Shown here: in pieces, positions 32,473 to 44,601 of the stretch
Numbering within the stretch: the stretch's first letter is position 1
Layout of the letters: each line of letters opens with the position of its first letter
From: Diplolepis rosae
Taxonomy: Eukaryota; Arthropoda; Insecta; Hymenoptera; Diplolepididae
Assembly: GCA_030998225.1 (NCBI GenBank)
Contig: JAPYXD010000701.1
Location: 15,112,501 to 15,176,500 of the forward strand
Direction: 5' to 3'
DNA: 64,000 bases
The notes under the pieces: generated by a model
Told to the model about the DNA's origin: nothing
Database searches by the model: none
The model's input: only the letters and a program-made list of their open reading frames with translations
Made by a program: the position numbers and the translations under genes

Positions 32473-33752
32473 AGGTCGTGTGCGGCATAACTCTCGATAG
32501 AATTATCAGATTGAATTGAGCTTTGGTACACTTTATCGGAGCCGAAAAAGTAAGGACAAGTTCGTTAACCAGCCACATCCAATCAAAATTGAGAGATGGA
32601 GCACTACTTTTGTGTTTTTGAAAATAATTTTTTGAAAAAATCAAAAATTCCAATCTTGGTTTTTGATAGTGCTCATAAATCTCTAAAAATTATTCTAATA
32701 ACATTTTTTGATTAAATCAAAATTAGAAATGTTACAGCATATTCAAATTCGAAGAAAGTCAATATCAAAATTCCATTTTCCAGTTAAATTATACGAGATA
32801 CGAAAAAACGTTATGATACAATATTATTGAATACATAAAGACCTACAAATTTGAATCATAACATTTTTTCATAAGATGCATATTTTTCTTTTTAATTAAA
32901 AAAAAAACTATTGAAAATCCAAAATTCAATTTTTTAACAATAATATTGGAAATACCAAAAAAACGTAAGAATACAAAGTTGTTCGTTTCAAAAAGATCTA
33001 CAAATTTTGTCTGACACAGTTTCTGATAAAAGATATATTTTTCGTTTCAATTCCAAAAAATACGATAAAAATGAAAAAATTCCATTTTTTAGACAAAATA
33101 TGTGAGATGCAAAAAAAACATTTAGATGGAAAATTGTTTGCCTAAATGAGGTCTACAAATTCTGATAAAGAAATTTCGGGACAGGATGTATATTTTATGT
33201 TTTGATTTTTAATATTGAAAAAATTCGATTTTTTCACCAAAATATGTGAGATACGAAATAAGCGTTGTTCTGCAAAATCGTTTCCTTAAATAAAGTCTAC
33301 GATTGTTTTTCCTTTTTAGATATGTGGAAGAAAGTAAATGCTTTTAATCATGTAATTTATTAAAAAGTTATACTGAAATGTATACAGAAAATCGAGCGCG
33401 AAGCGCGAGTGTCATGATGAGAATGTGTTCCTTAAGGCCGATAGAGCCTTAAGTAAATTGAATTTCCTGTTTCACTTAAATTCAAAAAGAAATTCAGTGA
33501 CTTTGAGAAAATGTGTAATTCACATCATCTGTAATATTATTATAAAATTGGTTTGAGCTTCAGTATCAAAATATAAGAAATAAACTTAAATGTATGCGAA
33601 GAGCACAAGACCGAGCGCGAAGCGCGAGGTCCAGAAAGAACGGAGCGCGCAGCGCGACGATCGAATCGCGCGCCCTAGGCGCGCTCAAACTTGCGAGCGA
33701 AGCGAGCTGCGCGCGATGAGAATGTGCCCGCGAAGCGGGCAGATTTTTTTAC
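32321..33752 (+). mobile_element. Helentron/DINE-like repeat, copy A (complete)
   Basis: In order: an end hairpin TTCTCATC-ATG-GATGAGAA, the (TCTG)7 microsatellite (32444-32471), about five degenerate ~145-bp AT-rich modules (32650-33300), a GCGAAGC hairpin, ATGATGAGAATGTG plus a CTTAAGGC/GCCTTAAG hairpin, ~170 bp of AT-rich sequence, then a GC-rich cluster (33606-33747) ending GATGAGAATG and the hairpin TGCCCGC-GAA-GCGGGCA. A central GTCY-type microsatellite, end hairpins and lack of TIRs are features of non-autonomous Helentrons (Drosophila DINE-1). That placement is inference. It encodes no protein. Confidence 0.65.
32444..32471. repeat. (TCTG)7 microsatellite
   Basis: Perfect tetranucleotide run inside copy A. 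The same site holds about seven ACAG units in copies C (45139-45165) and D (63921-63947), and only two in truncated copy B. Confidence 0.95.
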
Positions 33753-34229
33753 ATTTGAATATGGCGCCTTTCTAACTTACGATTTTTTCTAGCAGAGGGA
33801 CTACCGAGCTTTTCCTCACAAATCGTAAAAGTTTCCACAGTTCAGTATATAATGAAGTTGCTACATTGTAATTGACAGTACAATATTGACATATCACTGT
33901 GATGCGTTTATGAATGTATGCGTTGTGCAGTTGGGTTAAGTTGCGTTGAATTAGTATTTGAGCATTTATTGGGTTTACTTCAATATAATTCGTTCGATGT
34001 GTCGATTACGATTTTACTATTTCAAGTAATAAAATTTGCTTTTGTTTTTAGGCATAAGTACAATTAAATCACTATTTTCTTCAATATTATTAGTAACTCC
34101 ATAGTTTAATATTCAAAATAGTAATTTCTAAAAAAGTGACGTTATATCCTCGTTTCCTATTGACTTTTAGTAAAAATAAATATGATAATACTAAATTTTG
34201 CAATGAAGAGTTTCTCCGTGTAAACAAAA

Positions 34230-35575
34230 ATTTCGAAGAGTTTCAAAAAATGTTACCAAGCTCAGGGCAACATTTAACTTTGATCTGGCACTGTTTCTTA
34301 CTCACAAGTGGTGATATTTTTATCTGATTAGCATTATGGAGGCTTTCAGGGAGAAAAACAGAAAAGCTCGACTTTGAAGGACTCGTACTATATGCTAATG
34401 CTGATAAAAATTTTTAGAAAAATTAGGTTTTGTACATAGTACACATAAAAAACTGGATGAATTTCCATTTGAACAAAAATTATGAATTTTGAAGTAAAAT
34501 GGGCTAAAAAATACAAGTATTTTCCATTAAAAATTTCAACTTTTCGATGGCACGAGTTAATGTTATTTAATCTTCGCCAAATTTTGCACAACATTTCTTT
34601 TATTTACCTTGATAGTTATGAAATGAGGAAATGGGAAAAATTCAGGCATTATTAAAATGACGGCCATCCCATTATACATAAATGGTTTTCATCGTATATT
34701 ATATTTCCTAATCTAAAAAAATAAAAAGTATGATATTAGAACCATTAATGGGGACATGAAAAGTAAGTTAAAAAAATATTTAAAAATAAATTTTATGATT
34801 CCAAAGGGACTCTGCATATCCGGCAAAGTACAAGTTACATCCTTTATAAGAATAAAACTGATGCACCTTGCTCGACTCTTTAGGATGTCGATATCGGATT
34901 TCACAGCTTCTCATGCTTATCCTTATGCAAACATACAAATTTGTTCCCTGACTTGTAGCCTGATTCCTCTCATCTCTGGCCGTTGGGGATACTATATGTA
35001 CTCGCATTTTACAGATGGCCCGCTGTGAAAGAATACGGTGTCCGGTGAGCTTTTGTTAACGCTCATCCGTATATGTGTACACATGTTTCACACGTTAACG
35101 TATTAGATCTTGAAATATCGCAGAAGCACTGGCATAGCGCTCAGCTTTCTTGTTTATAACGAAAATATATCGTGTCAAGCAAACTCTGGCCACTAGACTA
35201 TTAGAAATATTCTTAAATTTCATGTATATTTGTATATAAAATTTAATATCTCTGTATATTATGTGTTAAACAATACACTGGTGTGTTAGATTTAATATAC
35301 TAAGGAATCCTAAATTTAATATACAAAAATTAAAAACTCACATAATTTGATTTTATGAAAAAAATCTGTCCGCTGTGGAGAATATATCCTCATTATGACA
35401 CTCGCACTTTGTGCTCGATGTTCACAATCTGATTTAAAGGAAAATATCAGTATAAGCCTATATTGATTAAGTATATTGATTACTGTAATATGTATATTTT
35501 CGTAATTTCATGATTCCGCTTTATCGACACTTTGATACATACTAAAATTCATAATTGCGTATATTAAATTTCATA
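34230..35575. other. AT-rich DNA, no supported gene
   Basis: The balanced stretch at 34790-35040 has overlapping open frames on both strands without recognisable residues. 35530-35585 is a piece of the dispersed repeat also seen at 29290 and 38005. Confidence 0.4.
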
Positions 35576-35583
35576 TATTGTAT

Positions 35584-36495
35584 ATGGGTCATTCCATATT
35601 AAATTGACAGTCGATGTCACCGATTTGAACGAGATAATTTTTTTTTGATTCCTTATCAACAATAAATAGACACGTATTTTTTTGTTTGGCCAAAAAAAAT
35701 TTTTTTACAAGTATATGCTTTTTCGAAATTTCAAAGAAATGATATTTTCGACATAGCAAGCGCACTTTCAAGCACGTTTATCTTGAAAACAATGGTTCCC
35801 ACGAACATTTTTCCATATTTCGAAAATTAGGGTTTTAACTCTTCTTTACAGAGATTGTTGCGAAAAAATTGTTCAAATATATTTTAACACACAAAAGTAA
35901 AGAAATAAACGGAAAATCGTTTTTTTCCAAATTTGGCCCCTTTAGAATTTTTTTTTTTTTCATGGATTTAGATTCTTTGAAGTCTGTTATAAAATATGAC
36001 GATTGAATCAAAATGGCTGGATCATTGAGTCGGAAGTTATGAAATTTTGAAGAGCCTCGCGTGGCCTCGCGCGCAATCCGGGCGCTTCCACACGCAGTGA
36101 GCGTTTACCTTTACTTTTAGCGCTAATAACTTACGCCCGGTAAAACGCTCGCCGCGTATGAAAGCGCCCGGATTGCACGCGAGACCGCGCGAGGCTCTTT
36201 AAAATTCCATAACTTCCGAATCAATGATCCAGCCATTTTGATTCAATCGTCATATTTTATAACAGATTTCAAAGAATCTAAATCCACGAAAATAAAAAAT
36301 TTCGAAAGGGGCCAAATTTGGTAAAAAACGATTTTGCGTTTATTTCTTTACTTTTGTATGTTAAAAAATATTTAAACAATGTTTTTTGGCCAAACAAAAA
36401 AATACGTGTCTATGTATTGTTGATAAGGAATCAAAAAAAAATTATCTCGTTCAAATTGGCAACATCGACTGTCAATTTAATATGGAATGACCCAT
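35584..36495. mobile_element. Foldback element with GC-rich core, copy 1
   Basis: TGGGTCATTCCATATTAAAT at 35586 is mirrored at 36476-36495. The outer ~110 bp (to ACACGTATTTTTTTG) match, then inner arms (ATTGAATCAAAATGGCTGGA, GGAAGTTATGAAATTTTGAA) lead into a GC-rich hairpin core (36055-36195, GCCTCGCGCGCAATCCGGGC). TATA and TATG outside fit a TA target. The left arm has a segment (35700-35890) partly deleted in the right. Non-coding. Confidence 0.8.
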
Positions 36496-36531
36496 ATGTA
36501 CTTCATATAACTTCATATACTTTCATATTAA

Positions 36532-37180
36532 GGGGACTTTTACTTTCTAAATTTTCAAAAAATCGATTTTTTTACGTAAAAATGTTCCTTAGTATCATAG
36601 AAATACTGCCCTAAAATTTTATTATGAAATTCGAAATAGAAAGAATGTTATAGCTGTAACTTTAAACGCGTTTTTCTCGAAATCACGTTTTTCAAATCTG
36701 GGAGACGTTTTTCTCAAAATCTACTAAACCAATCTCAGTAAACCAAAAATTTTTTGATACTTTATACAAACAACTAGTAAATAAACATCTAAAAAGTTAA
36801 AAAAAACAACCCCGTCTTTTTAGTACAGGGGTAAATTCATCCCCAAAACAGGCGTTTTTTCGAACTTTTTATAAAATCGCGTATAAAGGCTATACAAATA
36901 TTAAAAATTAACTTTTCAAAGGTTTATTGTTTAGTATCAAGTCTCATGAATTGAATCGCATTACAGGAAAGCAGAAAAGTGTCCCGCAAATTAAAATGCA
37001 ATTTTTTGGAAGACGCCCTTTGCAGTGGTAAAAAGTAATTAAAAGTGCCCAAAAATTTATTTTTGTGCACCTCAAAACATTGTTAACAATGTATGAAAAA
37101 AATTATAATTATAAATAAAATAGTTTTTTTTTAATATATAAATATTGTCTTTTTTTTCAATTTAGAAAGTAAAAGTACCC
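36532..37180. mobile_element. TTAA-flanked MITE, GGGGACTTTTACTTTCTAAA ends
   Basis: TTAA at 36528-36531 and 37181-37184. Left GGGGACTTTTACTTTCTAAA, right inverted TTTAGAAAGTAAAAGTACCC. At about 36660 it carries AAACGCGTTTTTCTCGAAA, the core word shared with other TTAA elements. It interrupts the dispersed CATAATTGCGTATATTAAAT repeat. Confidence 0.8.
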
Positions 37181-37190
37181 TTAAATTTAA

Positions 37191-37990
37191 TTAAGGTGGT
37201 CGTCTACCTTCGCGGTTTCAAAAAATCGAATTTTTTTTTGTTGCTTATTTCGAATCTAGAAACTATAAGGAACATGCCTTATGAAGGATTTATTCGAAAA
37301 CATTCAGCCAATCATGTTTTATTTTAATCATTTATCTTTAAACGCGTTTTCTCGAAAGTTGCATTTTTCAAACTTTGTGGTATGACTTCTTCTAGATATA
37401 TTGATAGAATTTGATCAAATTTTTTTTCAGTTATTCAATAAACACATAGCTATGTTTTCCCAGAGGCGATTTTCAAATTTTTACTTTGTTGAATTTTAAC
37501 AGGCTCTAATAGGTCAAAAAACAGGTCAAAAATCGAATTTTTTCAAGAACAATTGCGTAATATAAACACATTTTACAATAGAAAAAATCGGCTCTGGGAA
37601 AACATAGCCAATGTAACACAGATTACAGACATATTTCATTTTATTGGTTTCAGACAATTTAAATGGCCAAAGTCTTACCACAAAGTTCTTAATGACATTT
37701 CTGCAGCGTTGAGGTCAAGGACGTTCCAAGGTCGCGGATGCATTTATTATCAAGTGAAAAATAGATTTTTTCGAAGAAAAAACATGTAATAATAAAAAAA
37801 ATTTTAACTGGCGTGAATATCTTTAGTAGTGTTTTTGCAATTCATTCCCAAAAATAGGCAAAATTTATTGTAAATATACTTTGTCTTGGCATTTCCGTCA
37901 AGTATGGTAATTACTCCTCCGATTTTAAGCATTTTTTCGCACAAAGTATCTGTGTATCTGATATGCGACTAATGGTCCTTCGATAATGTA
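37191..37990. mobile_element. Partial TTAA-type element, GGTGGTCGTCTACC end
   Basis: TTAA at 37191-37194 followed by GGTGGTCGTCTACCTTCGCG and, near 37338, AAACGCGTTTTCTCGAAAG. I cannot locate a matching right end. The sequence runs to the dispersed-repeat end at 37948-37990. A frame of 78 codons at 37553 is not convincing. Confidence 0.4.
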
Positions 37991-38427
37991 GGAAGTGGAA
38001 AAATTCATAATTGCGTATATTAAATTTAATATATTGTATATGCAAATGACTTCATATATTTTTATATTAAATTTAACACAAACATTTTTTTAATTTGAAT
38101 TACTTTTTCTTAACGAATACAAGTATTCTGATCAAAAAGTTATGTTTTTAACCAAAGATTAAAAATCAGTAAATGGTAACGTCCCTAAAAAGAATCTGGT
38201 ATATAAATGTTACGCACTGCAAAAAATTACTGTTTGTTTTAACTACTTTGTTAACAAGCATTTTTTACAAATGTTTGTTAGTAACCTGAGCTATTTAACT
38301 ATTTAAAATGATTTTTTATTTTGTTAAAATAGCCATTCGAGTAGTAAGATGGAGTAATTAAATAATTAAGATAACCAACAACTTTTGTGGACAATTTCAT
38401 GCTAATACAATAAATTATGCAACCATA

Positions 38428-38989
38428 AGGTAAATGTACCAGTCGTTGCGCGGTTAAGGAAACCCTTCGAGGATTATTGAATTTAATTATAGAAAAATAA
38501 AATTTTTCGTCATATTAATCGAATCACATTTTGAAAGACACTTTTGATTTGTATTGCAAAGCTTATTATTCTGAAAATTTTCAACACTTATTAACAAATA
38601 GTCGAAAATATGAAAAAATGCGTTTGGCCCAGTCTTTGCGCAAGAAATTTATTATTGTATTATTTATTGATATATAAGGATTATCACAAATATAGATCAA
38701 AAACTTTCAAAATTGATGTCGAATAAATTGATATAAATACTTAAATGCGAGAAGAGTTCCTTTTGCATAAAAAATAAGCACAGTCATTTTATGAACTACG
38801 ATTTGAACATTCCGGAATATTTTATTTTTTAGCATTTTTGAGTAAGCATTTACATTAAAAAATTTTTATGAGAGATGAATAATAACCTTATGTTCAACGA
38901 TATCTTCAACTTGAACACAAAAATATAAAGTAATTTTCTTAATTTTACGTAAAATATGCTCGACAGCGCAACGACTGGTACATTTACCT
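38428..38989. mobile_element. TA-flanked MITE, copy 1 (562 bp)
   Basis: AGGTAAATGTACCAGTCGTT followed by GCGC at the left, mirrored at the right, with TA on both sides (38426-38427, 38990-38991). Nearly identical to 47301-47831. Also contains CCCAGTCTTTGCGCAAG internally, echoing the end sequence. TA targets suggest the Tc1/mariner group. Non-coding. Confidence 0.85.
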
Positions 38990-38999
38990 TACTTGTTTA

Positions 39000-40547
39000 T
39001 TCAGGGTATAACAATTAAATAAATTGAATCAAGCTATTTTAAACTTTTACTCTAGATAACTGCTACAGTTTGTAACAATGTTATTCAAATCGAATTAACC
39101 GTCTCAGAAAAAAATACAAATTGAATATTAAACTTTAAAGTGGCACATATTCCAAAGTTTTGAAAATGCCAATAAATTATTTGATTCTTAAATTATCCTT
39201 TTTTAGTTTTATATTTTTACGAAGTTTCATTATGAATTAGAAATTTAAAATTTATTTGCAATATTCGATATTTGCAGCATGAACTTTCAACCTACTATGT
39301 TTAATTTCCAAGGCTTTCATTATACCTTGGCTTTATGAAGCACAGAATTGTAGAATTATTCTTGACGTGAGTTAAACTTCGCGATAAAAATAAACTAAGC
39401 GAAAATGTATTCACATTTTCAAATACCAATTTCACTGAATTTTATAAATATACAGCATCTATAAAATAACTCCACGATAAAAAAATTAAATGTAAATGAG
39501 TCATTATAGATAAATAAATAATAAACAAAAAAAATCATTAAGATGAAATACAGATTTTCTTATTTGTTCGGTTATTAATGAATAGTGAACTTTATTACTA
39601 TCAAATTATCCATAAAATCCAGAATTGCCCAATATTTTATAAATAAGTTGGCTATTTTAATTCTCTTAAAATAAATAATAAATTTTCTCGCTTCAAGAAC
39701 TTTTTCTTCTCTTTCCTGCACTCTCTGTCTCATTAAAATTCTTGATTAAATCCAGCCAAGAGAACAATTTACACATTTTTACTTTTTTATTTTTATTTTA
39801 CTCAGAAGTTTTAGCAAAAAAAGGAAGTGCACTTTGATTATAAGAATTTTTTTGTTCATAAAAATATTGATGAGAGCTTTCTGAAAATGGCTTCCATTTC
39901 ATAAGATGCATCAAAAGATTTTTTATTATTCAAGATTTGTATTTTATTTGTATATTCATATATTTCCTCGCGTCTTGGAAATTTTAAAAGCATCTAAAGC
40001 TTCTATTGTTTGATGTACATTGCACATAGATTTCAGTTCCGATTGGCACTTTCAAGGATCTTCCTACTTGGCTCGCAATCGCGTTTAGAGTACTTGTGCA
40101 CCGGAGCGGAGGTCTTTTCAGAATCTCTATGTCTTCGTTTTCAAGTCTTTTCCACTTTTTTTTCTTTCACAATCCAATTCAACTGCAAGCTTCATTCTTC
40201 TGCACCTGGAGAGACGTTCAAAGTTAAAGGAAGAGGGATCCAAGTAGAAATCGATTAAATGCAAATTCGAATCAAGAGGAGTATAGGCATATTGGATAAC
40301 GTTAAGATTACGCTTCGAAAACGGGAATTTGGTCTACCAAGTCTAACTATATCCCAAATCCCCAATCAATCTGTGTGCACTACCTGCCGAACACATCCGA
40401 CTGAGCGATAAGCGCTTCACAGTTTCAAACCCTGTGCACACAACATCCAGAGATTATGTTCATAAGTCGAGGTGGTGCATATGTGTCTACAAATCGCATA
40501 TTTTGTAAAGCTTACTTAGTAATTGAACGTGAATATCAATTTCTCGA
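39000..40547. other. AT-rich DNA; weak coding-like stretch near 40.0-40.26 kb
   Basis: An 82-codon plus frame at 40010-40258 (ending GETFKVKGRGIQVEID) has balanced composition, and a pyrimidine tract with AACTGCAAG lies before its last third. I recognise no family and do not call it a gene. Nothing else found. Confidence 0.35.
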
Positions 40548-40625
40548 GAATTCAAGGGATCATTCTGGTTTATAATTTTCAAAAAATCGAATTTTTTTTT
40601 CTTGCATTTCTCGAAAGTATATGGG

Positions 40626-41697
40626 TCATTCCATATTAGATTGACATTCGATGTCGCAGATTTGAACGAGATAATTTTTTTCGGTTCTTTATCAACAATA
40701 AATAGACACGTATTTTTTTGTTTGGCCCAAAAAAGGTTTTTTACAAGTATACGATTTTTCGAATTTTCTAAGAAATGATATTTTCGACATAACAAGCGCA
40801 CTTTCAAGCCTGTTTATCTTGAAAACAATTGTTCGCATGAAAATTTTTCCAAATTACGAAAATTAGGGTTTTGACTTTTCTTTACAGAGAATATTGCGAA
40901 AATATTGTTTAAATATTTTTTAACATACAAAAGTAAAGAAATAAATGCAAAATCGTTATTTTCCAAATTTGGCCACTTTCGAAATTTTTTTTTTTCGTGG
41001 ATTTAGATTCTTTGAAGTCTGTTATAAAATATGACGATTGAATCAAAATGGCTGGATCATTGATTCGGAAGTTATGGAATTTTGAAGAGCCTTGCGCGGC
41101 CTCGCGCGCAATCCGGGCGCTTCCACACGCGGCGAGCGTTTTACCGGGCGTAAGTTATTAGCGCTAAAAGTAAAGGTAAACGCTCGCCGCGTGTGGAAGC
41201 ACCAGGATTGCGCGCGAGGCCGCGCGAGGCTCTTCAAAATTCCATAACTTTCGAATCAATGATCCAGCCATTTTAATTCAATTGTCATATTTTATAACAG
41301 ACTTCAAAGAATCTAAATCCACGAAAAAAAAAATCTCGAAAGGGGCCAAATTTGGAAAGAAACGATTTTGCATTTATTTCTTTACTTTTGTATGTTAAAA
41401 AATATTTAAACAATTTTTCGCAACAATCTCTGTAAAGAAGAGTTAAAACCCTAATTTTCGTAATTTGGAAAAATTTTCGTGCGAATAAATGTTTTTTAGA
41501 TATACAGGCTTGAAAGTGCGCTTGCTATGTCGAAAATATCATTTCTTAGAAAATTCGAAAAATCGTATACTTGTAAAACACCTTTTTTGGGCCAAACAAA
41601 AAAATACGTGTCTATTTATTGGTGATAAAGAACTGGAAAAAAATTATCTCATTCAAATCTGCGTCATCGACTGTCAATCTAATATGGAATGACCCAT
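40626..41697. mobile_element. Foldback element with GC-rich core, copy 2
   Basis: TGGGTCATTCCATATTAGAT at the left and its complement at 41677-41697, TA outside. Arms of about 400 bp match throughout (ACACGTATTTTTTTGTTTGG, AATATTTTTTAACATACAAA), meeting in the core 41090-41235. The core (TTTTACCGGGCGTAAGTTAT) is the exact reverse of the core of copy 1, so the two copies are inserted in opposite orientation. It sits in a segment starting GGGATCATTCTGGTTTATAA (40557), like the 10916 family. Confidence 0.85.
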
Positions 41698-41974
41698 ATG
41701 TATCTAAACGAGTGGGATGAACTTTGTGACGTCTCATGTGAGGAATTTTTTTTTTCGTCGTATGATCTCCAAAACAATAAAAAATATGCAGAATAGCGAT
41801 TTTTGACATAAACAACATGTTTTAAAACAAAAAAAATTTTAAGTTTCACAAAAATAAACTATTTGTGAACGAACGCGTTAAATTATCTCGCAAACTAAGA
41901 AAGAGACATAAATATGAACTTTGCTTTTTGATTTCAGTCATAGAGTGCTACAATAAAAACAATATTGAATTTTT

Positions 41975-43126
41975 GAACGTCGCGCTCCGTTCTTTCTGGA
42001 CCTCGCGCTTCGCGATCGGTCTTGTGCTCTTTGCAAACATTTAAGTTTATTTCTTATAATTTAATACTGAAGCTCAAACCAATTTTATAATATTAAAGAT
42101 GATGTAAATTACTAATTTTCTCAAAATCACTAAATTTCTTTTTCAGTTTAAGTGCAACAGGAAATTCAATTTACTTAAGGCTCTATCGGCCTTAAGGAAC
42201 ACATTCTCATCATGACACTCGCGCTTCGCGCTCGATTTTCTGTATACATTTCAGTATAACTTTTTAATAAATTACATGATTAAAATAATTTATTTTCTTC
42301 CAAATCTCTCAAAAAGAAAAAACAATCGTAGACCTTATTTAAGGAAACGATTTTACAGAACAACGCTTATTTCGTATCTCACATATTTTGGTGAAAAAAA
42401 TCGAATTTTTTTAATATTAAAAATCAAAACATAAAATATACATCCTGTCGAGAAATCTCTTAAAAAGAATGTGTAGACCACATTTAGCAAATAATTTTTC
42501 ATCTAAACGTTTTTTATGTATCTCATATAGTTTGTCTAAAAAATGGAATTCTTGAATTTTAATCGAATCTTTTGGAATTGAAACCAAAAATATTTGTTAC
42601 TTCAGAAACTGTGTGGGACAAAATTTGTAGATCTTTTTCAAACGAACAACTTTGTATTCTTACGTTTTTTTCGTATTCCACATATTATTGTTAAAAAATT
42701 GAATTTTGGATTTTCAATAGTTTTTTTTTAAATTAAAAAGAAAAATATGCATCTTATGAAAAAATGTTACAATTCAAATTTGTGGGTCTTTATGTATTCA
42801 ATAATATTGTATCATAACGTTTTTTCGTATCTCGTATAATTTAACTGGAAAATGGAATTTTGATAATGACTTTTTCGAATTTGAATATGCTGTAACATTT
42901 CTAATTTTGATTTAATCAAAAAATGTTATCAGGATAATTTGTAGAGATTTAAGAGCACTATCAAAAACCAGTATTGAAATTTTTTATTTATTTCTTTACA
43001 TTCTCATCATGGATGAGAAGGTATTGGTTTTATGTGAAAAATGACTTTCGAAATTTTCATCAAATCTTTACGTTTTGAGACCCCCTGACTAGGAAAAAAG
43101 GGTTTTTACGAAAGCATCTGTCTGTT
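41975..43126 (-). mobile_element. Helentron/DINE-like repeat, copy B (composite or rearranged)
   Basis: Minus orientation from CGCGCTCCGTTCTTTCTGGA (41980) through the CTTAAGGC hairpin (42175-42200), the GCTTCGC hairpin at 42222 and the AT-rich modules to about 42990. There the end sequence ACATTCTCATCATGGATGAG restarts in plus orientation and runs to the microsatellite start, cut at 43126 by the TTAA of the next element. The outer TGCCCGC hairpin is missing at the left. Hence two pieces in opposite orientation joined. Confidence 0.65.
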
Positions 43127-43254
43127 TTAATAGGGTTCACCTGTGTAATGTCCGATTTTCGAGCAATTTTTCAGAACTTACTCGCGAGAGAACTACTAAA
43201 GATTTTTTAATGATGCTTACTATTTTTTTTTTTTCAGGATTCAATATTATACAT

Positions 43255-44368
43255 ACACTGAGAGACTTTTCGTTAGAGTAAATGATAAAGATGAATCAAA
43301 ATTTAGTATAATATCGTTCCAAAATGGGGAAAGCCGAGGCTTTATTATACTTATTCATATTATGACATCGAAGTTTGATATAGTCATAACGGTCTTTAAT
43401 ACATGAAGAAGATAAAGTAGTATTTTAAATACTAAATATTATGAATCTCTATTCGAGAAATTGAAAGTACGAGAAAATGATATTATGATTACTAAGTTGG
43501 CTAAAAATAATTTGAATAAGATGAATAATGAATGTCACATTTTGGAAAGCATGTTTGAGAAATTCATATTATAAATATGAACTTGCCAGAACCCTCACGA
43601 GGCGAAGCAAAAATCAAAACATTCATTCTCGGTTTTTCATATAATTTGTTTCAGAATGTCGTCCGAGTACTTCCGACGTTATCCGAATAGCGTCGTAGAC
43701 TCGAATCCAAGTCTGGCCAACCCCCAACTCAGTAGTGCCTTATAAGCGACATTTATTTCGGAATATGGCAAGCGAGAATAGCCGAGAGGCTTTAGGCGTT
43801 AGGAATGCGTTTAGTTAATGTAGATATCGGTAGAGTAGGGGGTTCGAACCCAAAGTCGATTCTGAAATTTAATTTCAAGCGTATGCGAATATAAATAGTG
43901 TAGCATTGTGTACTTAAATATATGAACATAACTAAGGTATGATAATAATATTTGTGTGTGTTTTCACTGAAACCTCCCCTCTTCTGAGTGCCCAAAGCTC
44001 TCCCCTCTATCTTCCTCTTGCTTCGCACGCGTTAGAAAAAGACACCACAATCCATAACCCGGAGACGTCCCTTCTGAAGGTCAAACTTTTTGGTGGAGTG
44101 AGTGATTTTTCATATAGTGGTTTTCAGATTCACATATTCTTTGTTTCGCTTCGAAACTTTGATATAGTAAATTTCAAATTCTCGTAGGTTTTATAGCAGT
44201 TAGTAAAACATATATTCCATTTATTCAAACGAAAATATTAATTTCGCCGCTTGAAAACCACTATATTAATTTCTGATATGTAAACCCTGTTTGCCTCATT
44301 TTGAAACGATATTATACTAAAATATGATTCACTTTTACGATTTATTCTAACGAAAAGTCTCTCAGTGT
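43255..44368. mobile_element. TIR element, ACACTGAGAGACTTTTCGTT ends
   Basis: ACACTGAGAGACTTTTCGTT, then AGTATAATATCGTT at the left (43255-43328) are mirrored at 44297-44368. The interior contains the tRNA-like sequence at 43772 and several balanced short frames. No transposase seen. Confidence 0.7.
43773..43865 (+). tRNA. tRNA-like sequence (Leu/Ser type), probably a SINE head
   Basis: A-box-like TAGCCGAGAGGCTTTAGGCG and B box GGTTCGAACCC (43841-43851) are correctly ordered, with a long variable region between, as in Leu/Ser tRNAs. AGAAT near the start can pair with ATTCT after the B box. The anticodon arm is poor, so a tRNA-derived SINE promoter or pseudo-tRNA is more likely than a working tRNA. 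Confidence 0.45.
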
Positions 44369-44601
44369 ACATTTTTCAATAACGTAATCAAATTAATGTC
44401 TCTCTGATAGGGGCTAAAAGGGGACCTCCTAAAAATAAATATCTCGTTATTCGTAATCCAGTTGACAAAATACTGACCTAGGGGTTTTGCAAATTTTTGA
44501 AAATCAACAAAATGGCTGACTTTGAAAAGAAAAATTTTGTTTTACACGTTTTTTCCCCGACATTATGAGCTGTAAAAAATATACGAAACAAAATTCTAAA
44601 A

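Larger units (their letters stand above)
31794..34218. mobile_element. TIR element hosting Helentron-like copy A
   Basis: TTACACGGAGAAACTTTTCA with ATTATATTTATTTTTACTAA and AAGTCAATAGGAAGCGAGGA (31794-31876) is mirrored at 34137-34218. The outer ACACGGAGAA resembles the ends of the 15907 and 56222 elements. The interior left of 32320 and right of 33755 is AT-rich without a recognisable frame. The middle is copy A below. Confidence 0.7.

Noticed and set aside
32417..32653. 78-codon minus-strand frame with RQTDRQTDR repeat, also seen near 45 and 63.8 kb
   Set aside because: It is the translated microsatellite plus flanks of the Helentron-like repeat. Stops and frame vary between copies.
33590..33775. 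61-codon Arg-rich frame
   Set aside because: By-product of the GCGAAGC hairpin cluster. Reversed and mutated copies do not preserve it.
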